Shown: positions 40,251 through 51,415, counted from the first letter of the stretch. The stretch: DNA of 64,000 bases from Zeus faber (GCA_960531495.1 OY482854.1:9698128-9762127); one strand, 5' to 3'. Numbers and translations: made by a program. Notes: generated by a model from the letters alone, not told the origin.

Positions 40251-40951
40251 GGGTCAATTCCAAGATTTAAATGCGCCGAAGAACAAATCCAAATCCAACT
40301 TGAACATGAGACGAGACAAAGTCCTTCAAAATGCAGGCTGATAGTATTAAGGCCCGGACCTGAGAGTGAAACCAAGCCTAAGCTTGAGTCCTAGAACCAT
40401 GGTGTACACCAAAAACATGGCAAAATTGAAAATTCTCCACGTAACTGTAGATACCAGTTTTGTCTGACAATTTTAGGTTCCTGAAATGATTAATTGCTGT
40501 TCAAAAAAAGGAATGTCTATGACATCAAAAGGGACTTGCTCTGCAAAACTCTTCTCTGATGAAGCCACTGAATTGTGATTAAAAACATATTCTGTTTCTC
40601 CATTGAATTCAACAGCATTATATAAGGCCCGCACCCTGTGTCCAATCCTTCTTTATCCAGGACAAGCTCCTCCTCGATGTAACCAATGGCTCAGTCTGTA
40701 TTAAGAACTGCCGCACACGGTCAATATACTGTGTGCTCGCACGCCCACAGAGACCGCGCACGCCCTTCAGATCACATAGCTTTTGGGCTAATTTCAGTCA
40801 TGGATATTTCTCCCTATTGTGGTTTATGTGGAAAAATGACCGCCCTCACACATACGTACAGTACACGCAGTCATAAATTATGGAGAGCGCACGAGAGGCT
40901 CATCACGACAGATGCAGAGCCCAACATGGCAGGCAGCCTGGAGAACCAAGA

Positions 40952-40987
<36 letters not shown>

Positions 40988-41436
40988 AAGAGAGAGAGCG
41001 AGAGAGAGAGGCAGGCAGGGAGGGAGGGGGGATGGTGGGTGGGGGAGGGAAAAATACCTTTAGGAGAGACAAGGTCATCTAGACCTGCCACACCATTAAA
41101 GAAACAGGAAGGAGGAAGAGAAAGAGGTAGATGGACAGAAAGGCGGAAATGGACTTGAGGAATAAAGGTAAGAGAATTGATGAACCACGCTAAATGGTTG
41201 TGCGATAGGTAGAGAGGTGCTACAGTATTGTTCTGGATTTCCTATTAATTCAGGCTAAAGAGGACCGTGTTGCCCTTCATCAGGAAGTAATAGCAAGGGC
41301 GGAGTTTTTGAATTAAGTTAATTGAAAAAATGAACGAAGGAAAAAAAAACAAAACAGGAAAGGGGAGTTGAAGCAGATGGCCCGTGTGGCTAGGGAAATT
41401 ATCACCTTCAAGTTTCCTTCTGTGCTGGTGCAGGGA
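40251..41436. other. Non-coding stretch with (GA)n
   Basis: An interrupted (GA)n run with GCGA variants lies at 40,956-41,009. No gene recognised. Confidence 0.5.
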
Positions 41437-41500
41437 ACACACACACACACACACACACACACTTACACACACACACACACACATACACCCACACATACAG
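41437..41500. repeat. (CA)n microsatellite, imperfect
   Basis: CA array with TTACA, ATACA and CCCAC interruptions. Confidence 0.9.
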
Positions 41501-41911
41501 CTGCGTCAGTGTGCATACAGGAATGGCTGGTCGTAGTTTTCAGATGTGTTGCTGCCAATGCCTCCGTCTTCTGGAGAGAAGCGTCGGCTCAGCATGGAAA
41601 TGAGCCCTTTAGGGGTCTAAGCATGTTCCGTGTGACGGCTGTATTAACATAGGACCCTATGGAATATGCTCCCTAAAGCCAGGGAGTTAGGGATTTTGGA
41701 ATTTCCACCTGTTGACGTCAAACAATGTCTTTGGTAGAAATGGAAAGATACAGGCAAGCAATTCCCAATTCAGAGAAATGTCTTGTGTAAGCCTGACCCC
41801 TGATTTTTTTTCCCTCCGTGGGTATCTAGAAAGTCTACACAACATAAAATCTGTAAACATCCAACACTGTCGGTGGCAGCAGTTGGAGTCTCAATGCATT
41901 CTTGATGGAAG

Positions 41912-41913
<2 letters not shown>
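41501..41913. other. Non-coding stretch
   Basis: No gene recognised. Confidence 0.45.
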
Positions 41914-41945
<32 letters not shown>

Positions 41946-41956
41946 CTCTCTCTCTC
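41914..41956. repeat. (TC)n microsatellite
   Basis: TC array with one AG interruption. Confidence 0.9.
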
Positions 41957-42605
41957 GCCACAGACTGCTACATGTTTGGCATCCATACAATTTTCAGATA
42001 CTATTACATTTTTCTGAAAGGTTATCACTACAGGATTGCTCCACCCAAACCCAATGGATTACCAGCGTCAGTGGAGGGCTCTGGGAAATCAATAGCACGT
42101 TATACATTTTCATTAAAACAATTAATACATGGAGTGTGGCTACTATGATTGGAGTAAAGCCCTAGGAATATAAATTATTATGAAAAAAATAAATAAATAA
42201 ATATATATATATATGAAGATATTTACAAAAAATAATTTAAAAAAAATAAAATAAAAATAAATAAACAAATAAATAAATAAATAAATAAGAAATAATTTCA
42301 TAAATATATATTCATTTTTAAAAGAGGCATACATAATGCATATAGTTCATTTCTTTGTGTGTTGCATGCATATATGTATATTGTATTGCATGAGTATAAA
42401 TGTGTATGTGTGTGGGTGCTTGAGTGTGTCTTATAACAGTGGTTTTGCCCTAAAAATCCTGAGATTTAAAACACTGACAGCGAAATTATTGGACGACTCA
42501 AGGCACAACATATCATCACCGTCATGATGTTATATAGCCGATAAGAACAAGGCTTACTGGCCTAGACCCGCTGAACTATCACAGGATGTCTCAACTGGAC
42601 CTATG
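41957..42605. other. Non-coding, with (AAAT)n/(TA)n low-complexity core
   Basis: 42,181-42,300 is almost only A and T, with AAAT units and a short TA run. Nothing else recognised. Confidence 0.5.
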
Positions 42606-42606
42606 C

Positions 42607-42643
<37 letters not shown>
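42606..42643. repeat. (CA)n microsatellite in the first testican intron
   Basis: About 18 CA units, 26 bp inside the donor site of the testican exon. Confidence 0.95.
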
Positions 42644-42644
<1 letters not shown>

Positions 42645-42669
42645 TGACACAAAGCTGCATGAAACTCAC

Positions 42670-42828
42670 ATCTCTGAACTTGCTCCAGTACTTGTCCTTC
42701 TCATAAAGGGAGACGCCGCTCGCCCACTTTTCTCTGTCCAGCGCTTGGCTGTTGCTGTTCCCCCCTCGGGCCATGGCCCCCCTGCCCAGCAGGAGGGTCA
42801 CGAGGGGAAGGAAAAAGTACACCATCAT
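42670..42828 (-). CDS. spock1: Testican-1-like first coding exon (signal peptide and N-terminus)
   Basis: 53 codons from ATG (42,828-42,826) to a phase-0 donor, GAT|GTGAGT. Just upstream is a good acceptor (TTCTTTCCTCCAG). Residues 1-20 form a signal peptide (hydrophobic FFLPLVTLLL, likely cleavage after GAMA). The remainder ends in W-x(3)-VS-x-Y-x(2)-DKYWSKFRD, which from memory matches the N-terminal segment of SPOCK1 (QWLSTVSQY, DKYWNRFRD). SPOCK2 and SPOCK3 differ at DKYW, so testican-1 is the best call. Testicans are secreted proteoglycans with follistatin-like, calcium-binding and thyroglobulin-type domains, acting in extracellular matrix, notably brain. Those domains would lie in later exons, not found in the window. 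Codon use and GC content differ clearly from the AT-rich flanks. The paralogue assignment is less sure than the exon itself. Confidence 0.75.
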
Positions 42829-42946
42829 CTGGAGGAAAGAACAGGGCGGGAAGTTAATGGAATAACACGACCGGGTACACTCACATTGGGTAATTAGAAT
42901 CGGTGAAGAATGAGTGTATGCCACAATTTAAAGGGCAAATCCATAC

Positions 42947-43019
42947 CACAGTCTGTGGATCACAGTACAAGTCCCAGAATCCCGTGAGAAGTTCCTCGAC
43001 AGATTCGCCCTCGTTTTCG
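42947..43019 (-). other. Possible small 5' exon of the testican gene
   Basis: On the minus strand TGTTTTACAG precedes a 73-base segment ending in a donor-like GTG|GTATGG. One frame is open and acidic (ENEGESVEELL, then FWDLYCDPQ). The donor is weak and no ATG is visible in it, so it would be an alternative or untranslated exon, or chance. Confidence 0.25.
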
Positions 43020-43760
43020 CTGTAAAACAGTCAAATCAAGTATGAATTCTTCCGATCGATCCGATCTGAGCCTTTGACTTCTGGCGCGCGCTCAATCAAT
43101 GCATTTCCTGCCAGGTGAAGGCGGCGGACCCCGCCACCAACATCGGAAACAGCATTCAGAGGGGGACGTGCAAAACGCAAATGAACCGAATGGATGTTTT
43201 CTGAATGAAGGTGACGAAAAGTGCCAAAGAAAGTCATCAAGTACGGGATTTTCTGTCGGACCGAATGACCTGACGGATTACCACTTTAATAAACTGTGAC
43301 TCCGTTCAAAGGGGAGTTACATGAGTTGGTGGTAAACGCTCATCCAACAGCTTCTCCATCGCGCACTACAGTCAGACGTGGTACCTGTCTCAGGAGCAGA
43401 CGGAGGAGGAGGAGGATGCTGGCGCCCCGTCGTCCTTTCTCCAAGCGGATTAATAGTCCCGTCACCGCCTCCCACTTTGCTCTGGAAGTCCAAATGCAAA
43501 ATAAAAAGCCGTGATTTCAACGTCTTGAACCGACCAAAAAAGGAAAACTGAGAGAGAGAGAGAGAGAGACTTTTCTGCCCCTCCCCACCCCCCGGTAGAG
43601 TTGGTGGTGGGCTCCGCTGTCCCCGGTCCTCCTCCGCCTGGGCACTCCGCGCGTCGGACGGAAAGCACCGTGAGCAGAGAGCTGAATGGAGGGGTGGGTG
43701 GGTGGATGGCTGCTCCTCTTCTGCCGCAAGACTCCGCCTCTCTCCCTCTCTCCCTCTCCC
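43020..43760 (-). promoter_or_regulatory. CpG-rich promoter and probable non-coding exon 1 of the testican gene
   Basis: The block is much richer in G, C and CpG than its surroundings (GGCGCGCGC at 43,083; CCGCGCGTCGGACGG at 43,646). It lies directly upstream of the coding exon on the minus strand. A strong donor, GAGACAG|GTACCA, at 43,384/43,385 would end a non-coding exon 1 that starts somewhere between 43,385 and about 43,740. No TATA box is clear, which is usual for CpG-type promoters. GA/CT runs at 43,551-43,569 and 43,733-43,791 flank it. Confidence 0.5.
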
Positions 43761-43791
43761 TCTCTCCCTCTCCCTCTCTCCCTCTCTCTCT
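43733..43791. repeat. (CT)n/(CCCTCT)n pyrimidine repeat at the promoter edge
   Basis: Interrupted CT units, with a CCCTCT periodicity, at the upstream edge of the CpG-rich block. Confidence 0.85.
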
Positions 43792-43829
43792 AGAAACATT
43801 AACAAATAATACAGACCCATGTGAATATT

Positions 43830-44689
43830 GCAGTTAATAAATACATGCAGATATATGAAGATAGCCTAAAATAAAAACAAACACAATAGAATTTTAAATA
43901 TAGAATAATCTTATAATGATCCATATTATGCAATGCAATACAATATGTCATATAAAAATATATAATATAAAATTAAACAATTATAAATATATTTAAAAAT
44001 ATAAATAAAAATAATGAAATTAATACAATTCTCAAATAAATTCAATTTTGCTTTATTGGCATTTCAAGAGTTCTTACATTGCCAAAGCACAAGACAATAG
44101 TACACATAACATAAGATGATGTAAAGACAACAAAACACTAATTTAATTATATATATATTTTTAACATTGGTGTATGTTATCATTAACTGACTGATTAAAT
44201 CCATACACATTGCAACATTTGGCATTTGCGTTTTGTCTACTTGCTTGTGTGCTCTTCAGTGGCTGTGTGTTGAGCTCTCAGGGCCACCGTAATTTTAGCT
44301 CGTGGGCAGGTAACATCTGGGGGGCAGCTTCATCCTTGGAACGTGTGTACATTGACGTCCATTCAAGACAACGGGACCCCAGAACATGGACAACCTTGAT
44401 ACATAACTTCACTGTGCGGCGTATTACTCCGCCCCATCCAAACGATCATAAGCACGAAAGACAAGCTGCATAGTGTGACTAATTCACTAAAAAATATAAA
44501 CAATATATTTATCAAATCATGAACCGTTAATCAAATCATGTAAAGCATCCAACCAATACCAAATACCAAAAATAGGTTTGTGTTGTATATGTAATGCTTG
44601 TGGATCCTTTATAGTCAGTACTGTAGTCCCAGGAAACGTGACAACATCAACTAACTATACCATGTCAAGTTATAGGTGGACCCTGAAGG
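43830..44689. other. AT-rich non-coding stretch with a LINE tail fragment
   Basis: 43,830-44,040 is very AT-rich. TTTGCTTTATTGGCATTTCA (44,047) followed by TTACATTGCCAAAGCAC is, read on the minus strand, the 3' end of a common teleost retroposon. No gene is supported in 44,210-44,690. Confidence 0.45.
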
Positions 44690-45140
44690 TCTCCTTAGCA
44701 GTGGGGCAGGCTGGGGCAGAAGCCTGTCCAGTTTCAGGTTGTCTCCGATACAAGGGGAGTAAACCAGATAATGCTGTATTACCTGGGGAGTATTACCTGT
44801 CCATATGCTTGGGAACCACAGGTTGGTTCACTCATGTTGGAGGATGTATCCCAGGTGGATCGATATGGTTTTAAGCGATCATAGTGAACAACTTTGGGTC
44901 CAGCTCGAGGATGTCTCAAATCCAATAGCTTGTATAGGAGTCACGTGTTAACTGAGGAGGCAACTTTGTAAGGTCCAGTCCAGCAAGGGTCAAGTTTCTT
45001 TCTCTGTGTAGTGGGATTTTCCATCCAAACAAGATCTCAACATTGACAAGGTTTGCTGCGGTACAGGTTTTCTATAAATCTCACATGTATGGCACAAATC
45101 ACAAAAATTGTCAATATCAGACCTAATGCTAGGCCAATAG
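44690..45140 (-). pseudogene. Integrase remnants: zinc finger and C-terminus, core deleted
   Basis: Reading the minus strand from about 45,140, a segment with DLCHTCEIYRK gives the end of the H2C2 zinc finger. Within about 20 codons the sequence passes to a C-terminal part with DPCWTGPYKVAS (a GPY/F-type motif) and VVHYDRLKPY. The DDE catalytic core that should separate them is missing, so a deletion near 45,035 removed it. The protein would insert cDNA into the genome; this copy cannot. Confidence 0.6.
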
Positions 45141-45573
45141 TGCATAGTTTAAGCTTTCTTGAATGTACAATAGTCTCTGTGATGTGGGAATGTTTTGGGA
45201 ATCAGCACTTGAAACACAAATGCTACCCTGGTGTAGTGTCAGCTTTTCGACAGAGTAATTCATTACACAGTACAAGTGTTGGGAACTGCCACCACCGTTT
45301 TCTTTACATTTTCCCTTTAACATGTCTGAAGTAAGGTCGTTTGTTTTGCTGTACTAATATCCCTGACTATAAAATGTCTGTTTCAACAAGTCCATATCTG
45401 TGCTGGTTGTCCGAGGACTGGAATTGTCATTGTCTGATGCACAAACATGAGCTGTCGTGCTGGCCACAAACTAAGGCTGCGCTGGCATGTCCTGCAGCGT
45501 CGGAAGTGCAGAAGGACTTTCCAGTTTAACAGGAGAAGCATGATCGCCCCGTGGGGGAGGTGTTGTGAGAGAC

Positions 45574-45955
45574 GGATCTGCGATATAGCGTCCATGTTTG
45601 TGTGTTTCTTTCCATCCTTGTGTATTATTGTCCATTGATATGGATCCAACTCCAAAGCTCAACAACCTTGTTGTCCTTTGGGGTCGTGTGTGACATACAG
45701 TTTCCTTAGACTGAGGAGTGGCTGGTGGTCAGTGATGATTGTGAATGGATTACAACTCAAGTAGTGTCTAAAGTTCCTGGCAGACAAGACTATGGCCCAA
45801 AGTTCATTTTCATATGTGGACCATTTTTTCTCTTTGTGGGTCAGAACATGACCAGCATACACTATAACCCGTTTTTTAACATTTTGAACCTTAGAGACCA
45901 CTGCACCAACTACATAGTTCGATACATCTGTACTCAGGGTGAATGGCTGATTCAA
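45574..45955 (-). pseudogene. Gypsy-type RNase H fragment
   Basis: The open frame begins FTLSTDVSNYVVGAVVS (the first catalytic Asp), continues with THKEKKWSTYENELWAIV (catalytic Glu) and YLSCNPFTIITDHQPLLSL (catalytic Asp). These are the expected RNase H motifs in order, so the active-site residues are visible here even though the RT next to it is dead. The tail QWTIIHKDGKKHTNMDAIS (about 45,640-45,585) continues in another frame. Confidence 0.65.
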
Positions 45956-46150
45956 ATTTTGGAAAATCCATTATAGGAGGGGAGGTGAGCGCATCCTTTA
46001 ATGTCTGAAATGCAGTCGATCACTCTACCGTCCATTCAGAGTCTGTGAAGAGGATGAGCAATCAAGGCATGCTTGTGCACTAAACATCTGTATTAAGAAC
46101 ACAATCCCAGAAATGATTGTACTGCGGAGGGTGATCTTGGAACAGGCCAT

Positions 46151-46775
46151 TCACATATGCAATGTGGACTGGGTCCAGTGCCAGTCCATCACGCGAAACA
46201 ATGTGTCCCATACTGTATACTTCAATGCAGATTTGAAAAAGTCACATTTCATTGGATTCAGCTTCAAACCTGCTTGTCTGAATTGTGTAAGAATGTCTGT
46301 TCGATTTTGACGGAGATCATCAAAATTCTGTTCCATACAAATTATTCCATAGAGGTAAATGAAACATGTTGTCCAGTGGAGACCTCTCAGAACCAGCTCC
46401 ATTAGTCTCTGAAAAGTTGGTGGTGAGTTTTTCAGACTCATGGGCATCACTTTGATTTGGTAGAGACCATCACCTGTTATAAATGCTGGTGTGGGTCTGT
46501 CTGCATGATCCATTTCAATGTCCATGGTGGAGAAAAACTGAGAGCCAGACAGTGCCTCCAAACTATCATCGACTCTCGGAGAGGGTGTGCTTCAGTGATG
46601 GTAACTGAGTGCAGCTTTCTGAAATCAACACAAAATGTGTATGTACCATCCTTCTCCATCCCTGTCTTGATAAGCAATAGAAAAAGAATGGTGAATCTGC
46701 TAAGATACATGAAGCACCCAACCCATTCAGCAAATTTAACAAATATGGCATCCATTTCTCGTCAGCCACAGCCTG
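46151..46775 (-). pseudogene. Gypsy-type reverse transcriptase fragment, dead
   Basis: Starts with a segment like DFRKLHSVTITEAHPL (46,64x region), then a frameshift, then SGSQFFSTMDIEM, the GDGLYQIKVMPMSLKNSP segment and FQRLMELVLRGL. The catalytic Tyr-x-Asp-Asp box is replaced by YLYGII, so both metal-binding aspartates are gone. GLKLNPMKCDFF follows, the usual region after the box. RT would copy the element RNA to DNA inside particles; this copy cannot. The family differs from the gypsy element at 61.6-64 kb, whose RT is much better preserved. Confidence 0.7.
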
Positions 46776-46839
46776 CCCCAAAAATTGGGCAGTTAATGCT
46801 TTTAACTCATAAAATAGAGCTTTATTAAATATTGGGCCT

Positions 46840-47500
46840 TTGGCTGGAAAAGCATTTTTAATTTATGATTTTATTTTCAAGCATAACCTTGAGTTCATGT
46901 TTTTAACTGAAACTTGGTTCAACCACGATAACAGTGCAGCTGTTCTTATCGAGTCAATGCATCCCAACATCAGTTTTATGAGTGAAGCTAGAGTGCATAA
47001 GTGCATTCTGTTTAATGATTCCCTCAAAGGAAACAAGATATCTTATGGAATTGCCGCTTCTTTTGAATATGTGGCTCTTCAGTTGAATTTCTTCTCTTGA
47101 GCTCCTAAATATATACAGGCCACCTAAATACTGTGCAACCTTTCTTGATGACCTTGCTGAACTGCTGTCTAATATTAGGTATAATCTGTATAATCTGTAT
47201 TGACTTTGATTGTGTAGTTATTGTTTTTAACATCCATGTTGACAACCCCCAGGTCGAAGGGAGCAAAGAACTGTATTGTGTTCTTGATAACTATGGACTG
47301 ACTCAGCCTGTGACGGAGCCCACACACAACAGGGGGCAGACTCCGGACTTTATCATCTCCAAGGGTCTGAACATTTCTAAGGTGGTGGTGACTGATGTTG
47401 CTCTCTCTGATAATTCCTGTGTTTACTTTGAGGAGTACTATCTCCGTGCACACAAATGTTCAAAGAGAGGTCATCGCAAAACGGTGTATCACTAAAAACA
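46840..47500 (+). pseudogene. LINE AP-endonuclease domain, broken
   Basis: The first piece contains FMFLTETWFNHDNSAAVLIE, the conserved T-E-T-W motif with the catalytic Glu of LINE endonucleases. A second piece, in another frame, has DFDCVVIVFNIHVDN (the Gly-Asp-Phe-N motif is changed), then GLTQPVTEPTHNRGQTPDFI. The last is the conserved T-x-x-x-x-x-x-D-F/L-I region. DVALSDNSC replaces the usual S-D-H catalytic box, so the His is lost. It would have nicked target DNA; at least one key residue is gone. Confidence 0.65.
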
Positions 47501-48741
47501 CCAATTGAAATATTTGTTCAGGCTTTCTCTTCCACACCCGCCCTCTCTTGGGTCTCAGTCAATGAGCTTGTAGATCATTTCAATTCTAAAATTACAAATG
47601 TTATCGATGCCATTGCACCCAGTAAGGGCAAAGGGGTCTCTGGTAAGAACAGATCTCTGTGGAGAAATGCTCACGTTCATTATGACATCTATAAAGAGAG
47701 ACTTCGGATTTATAATTTGAAATTGAGAAATGCAAGGCTCTCCTTCTTTTCTGACATCATCGCAAACGACAGTAACAATGAACATGCCTTGTTCGCTACT
47801 GTCGACAGGCTAACATACCCGCCTGTGTCAGTAGCCTCTAAACTTCTATCCACCAGGACCTGCAATCAATTCGCCTCCCTCTTGACTGACAAAATTCAGA
47901 AAATTAGACATGCAGTCAGTACCGCCATATCAGGTCCAGGATATGTGTGCTGTCCCTGTGTCCACTAAAAATCAATTCAAATACCATAATACAATTTGAT
48001 CCGTAAAACAGAAAAACTTGGAGGACATTATACAACACCTGAAATCCTCCTGCCTTGATATTCAGCCAACAGACTTTTTCAAGAATGTTTCAAACTGCAA
48101 GGCCTCAGATATTCTACAAATTGCCAACACGTCTCTTCTCTCAGGTTTCTTCCCAGAGGTCCTGAAAACAGCCATTATCAAGGCGTTCTTAAAAAAATAA
48201 CAATCTTGATACCTCACTAATGAATAATTATAGGCCGATATCAAACCTCCTGTTTTTAAGTAAAATCATTGAAAATTCTGTTTTTCAACAGCTGAACAAT
48301 TTCTAGGCACTACACAACTGTTTTGATGTCTTCCAGTCAGGATTTCGACCACACCACAGCACTGAGACTGCTCTTGTCAAGGTCTTAAATGGCATCCATC
48401 TAAACTCATGTCAAATTTCAGTGTTTGTATTACAGGATCCCAGTGCTGCAATTGACAACATATTATTAGACCGACTTTCTGGTACAGTACTAAACTGGTT
48501 TAAATCCTACTACTTTGTGTCTCTAGATAATTTCACATCTGAGTGGACAAAAATGACATGCAGAGTCCCCCAAGGCTTCATGTTAGGGCATCTTTTGTTT
48601 AACATCTACATGCTCCCTCTGGCTCAGATTATGGAAAACTACAAAATATGTTACCATAATTACGCAGACGACACGCAAATTTACATTAACCATGTCACCA
48701 GGGATCTAAGGTCCAATGCAATCACTGAGCAAGTGCATTGA
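47456..48741 (+). pseudogene. LINE linker and reverse transcriptase, broken
   Basis: Linker pieces at 47,456-47,968 and 48,018-48,200 are followed by RT pieces: NNYRPISNL at about 48,228, FQSGFRPHHS at about 48,331, VPQGFMLGHLLFNIYM at 48,569 and the catalytic NYADDTQIYI box at about 48,658. The A motif (normally DLSAAFDTVDH) is damaged: it reads LQDPSAAIDNILLD. Frame breaks separate the pieces. Overall order and spacing are typical of the L2/CR1 group. Confidence 0.7.
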
Positions 48742-48995
48742 ACAAATCAACGATTGGATGAGACAGATTTTTCTCCAATTAAACAAAAACAAAACTGAAG
48801 TAATTGTTTTTGGAGCCCAGGAAGAACAACTAAAACTCAGTGCTTAGCTTCAATCGGTAATGTTAAAAAACACAAACCAAGCCAGAAATCTTGGTTTAGT
48901 CATTGACTCGGACGTAAATTTATTTTATGTCCAGCAGAATTTGGAAAACCTTGTCCACGCATTCATCTTTAGTAGACTAGACTACTGTAGTATCT

Positions 48996-49391
48996 TTGGG
49001 TCTCTCTAAAAGATCGATCAGACAGCTGCAGTTGATTCAGAACACTGGTGTCCTCACTAAGACCAAGAAAATTGATCATATCATTCCAGTTCTCAGATCT
49101 TTACAATGGCTTCCTGTCCGTCAAAGAATTGATTTCAAAATACTACTGTTGGTTTATAAAGCACAGCATGGTTATGAAGCATCCAGACCCCTCAGGTCAT
49201 CTGAGACAGGTGTGCTTCCTATCCCCAGAGTCAAAACTAAACATGGAGAAGCAGCACTCAGTTTTCAAGCATCACATATCTGGAACAAACTCCCAGAATA
49301 CTGCAGGTATGCTGCAACTCTGACCTCTTTTTTAATCAAGGCTGAAGGCCTATATGTTTGCCACTTGCTCCGTTTACTAAACCAAATATAA
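48996..49391 (+). pseudogene. LINE C-terminal segment
   Basis: 131 open codons containing SIRQLQLIQNTG, DHIIPVLRSLQWLPVRQRID and FKILLLVYKA, then HIWNKLPEYCRYAATL. This is the highly conserved C-terminus of L2/Rex1-type LINE proteins in fish. Confidence 0.75.
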
Positions 49392-49564
49392 ATTTCTTCC
49401 ACTGCTCTGTCACTGTTTATGCATTCTATTTCTTAACTTTATAATGTGTTCTTCCTTTTACCCTGTAAAAACCAAAACTTTATGCATTCTCTTGGTACTT
49501 TGTCATAATGCTTTTTTATGTTTTATGTAAAGCAATTTGAATTGCTTTGTTGTTGAAATGTGCT

Positions 49565-50330
49565 ATACAAGGCAAGGCAAGGCAAGTTGCCTTGCCTTCA
49601 AGAGGTTTATTCGTCACATACATATACATACTTCCATACATATATGCAGTGACATGTCATGGTACCCGGTGATTATGCACATTATGTTCTAGACTGACCA
49701 CAATAGCTGCCTAATTTCTACTTGACAAACTAACTGAAACCAACTGATTCCTAAAACATAATGTAGTAAGTAAATATCATAATATAGAATAAAATAAAAT
49801 AACTCAAAAATAATACAGGGTGGGGGTACAAAATATAAATAATGGGAATAGACTTATGTATATGGGATAGGCTATGTTGTATATACATATATGTGCATTA
49901 AAGTGAGGTAGTGTGTGCGGAGATATACAGTAAAATATACAACAGTACGGCGCCGCAATCTCAGTAACACCGAACAGAACAGCAATACAGCACAGTATGT
50001 AGTTACCCAGAACAGTGGTACAGAATGCAGTACAGTACGCTACATACAGTACAGTAAGGCAGTGAGGCCTATGTGTGTGTCTCAGTGAGGACCCTTGGTG
50101 AGTTCAGCATTGACGGTTCTTATGGCTTGCGGGAAGAAACTCCCAGCCCAAAATGTGTGGATTAGTACAGATTCTGACAACTTGGAGGGCATGTGTAATA
50201 GGCTTGTGGCTTACACTTAAACTGACTGTGATTGAACCAACAGAATCAAGAGGGACACCTGCGACACCAGTGAGAGGAATAAACTGCTTTACAATTGGCT
50301 TTTTATGAACGGCAGTTGTTTTAAACATAT
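49565..50330 (-). mobile_element. LINE 3' end, minus strand
   Basis: On the minus strand the block ends with TATGTATATGTATGTGACGA and AATAAACCTCTTGAAGG, a poly(A)-signal-bearing tail common in fish LINEs. Upstream lie TTTCTTCCCGCAAGCCATAA and a stretch of TACTGTACTG repeats. No protein motif is visible. It meets the plus-strand LINE tail to tail at about 49,565-49,590. Confidence 0.5.
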
Positions 50331-51356
50331 TTTAACATAACTTTGTCATTATACATCTCCCAAAGTCGGGAATGGTATCCTTCTTTGCACAACAACCTCA
50401 GGAAAAGTTGGCGGTTACACATTGAGCAAGATACATTTTCAGTTTGAGTTTCTTCCTTTTAGGAAAAACGGAGTTCAGGTCATGGAAATCTTCTGGGCCA
50501 AATGGCCGGCAGTACACTGACACAGCCATTTGTGCTGTGTTAGTTCCTTGCTTGTCATAATTGACGTGTACGAGACCAAACATAAACTGCCGTCACTGAG
50601 ACTGCACATGAACATACACACAACAAGGTAAGTTATAACAATGACAAGATTTGGTTTAAAGTAAAAAAAAAACGGTTGTTTGAAAAAAACTTCATTTATA
50701 TACAATTTCCTACAGCTACACGTAGCAAACATAAATGAAAAGGCAGAAAGTGTATCTGTAAGTATTGAAAAGTTCTGCCATAATAATTCTAATGACAGAT
50801 TAATGTTAAAGTTCCATAAATGTTGTCTGTATTACAATATAGACAAGTAATCTATTCAACTGAATTTTCCAATTGTAGATTTTTAACAAAAAAAAAAAAT
50901 TTAGGAGTAATTAAAAGGAACATTTATTTATCATGTGTATAAAATTACATGTATTTATTATTTTTGTCATACAAAGTAATTACAATTTTCTTATTGTTCC
51001 AGATGCTGAAAAATAGCCAAAAGGCAATAAAGAGGCAGTTGTCCGAATCCCAGTCCTCGAGGTTGGTCACAATATAAAAAAAAAAAGTACCAAAGAAAAA
51101 TGAGAGAAAACTTTCAATATAAGTGTTAATTTGCAATATCTGTCAGTGTTAAGAGGCTCATTTAATCAGGATGATTTACATTTTGGAGACTCCAAACTGC
51201 AAATCTGGAGGAGAGAGTCCCTCAGTCCACTCAAAACCTCCCCACATTTAATCACAGAGCGCAGATTCGGGAACCTTGGAACCTCCGATACCTGTAATAT
51301 GTATCTAACATGACTAAACTGGACCCTGTGTATTGCTGCATGCAGCTATATTTATT
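50331..51356. other. Non-coding AT-rich stretch
   Basis: Only short frames. Nothing recognised. Confidence 0.45.
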
Positions 51357-51381
51357 AATTATTATTATTATTATTATTATT
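51357..51381. repeat. (ATT)n microsatellite
   Basis: About eight ATT units, followed by TAATAA-type sequence. Confidence 0.9.
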
Positions 51382-51415
51382 AATATAATTATAATAATAA
51401 TAAGAATAAGAATAG

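Larger units (their letters stand above)
44690..46800 (-). mobile_element. Decayed Ty3/gypsy retrotransposon, second family
   Basis: On the minus strand the order is RT, RNase H, integrase zinc finger, then integrase C-terminus, each in broken frames. No LTRs were seen at either side. The plus-strand LINE begins immediately to the right at about 46,805. Confidence 0.7.
46805..49564 (+). mobile_element. L2/CR1-like LINE, broken
   Basis: Plus-strand order of endonuclease, reverse transcriptase and C-terminal segment, in at least five frame-broken pieces, ending with GAAATGTGCTATACAAGGCA and a short (AAGGC)n tail. That is the usual form of L2-type 3' ends. The 5' end is missing or abuts the gypsy fragment. 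Confidence 0.75.

Noticed and set aside
43317-43820. 167-codon frame with an Arg-Glu-rich start, minus strand
   Set aside because: The charged start is a translated (GA)n repeat and the rest runs through the CpG-rich 5' region. It fits untranslated exon 1 better than a protein.
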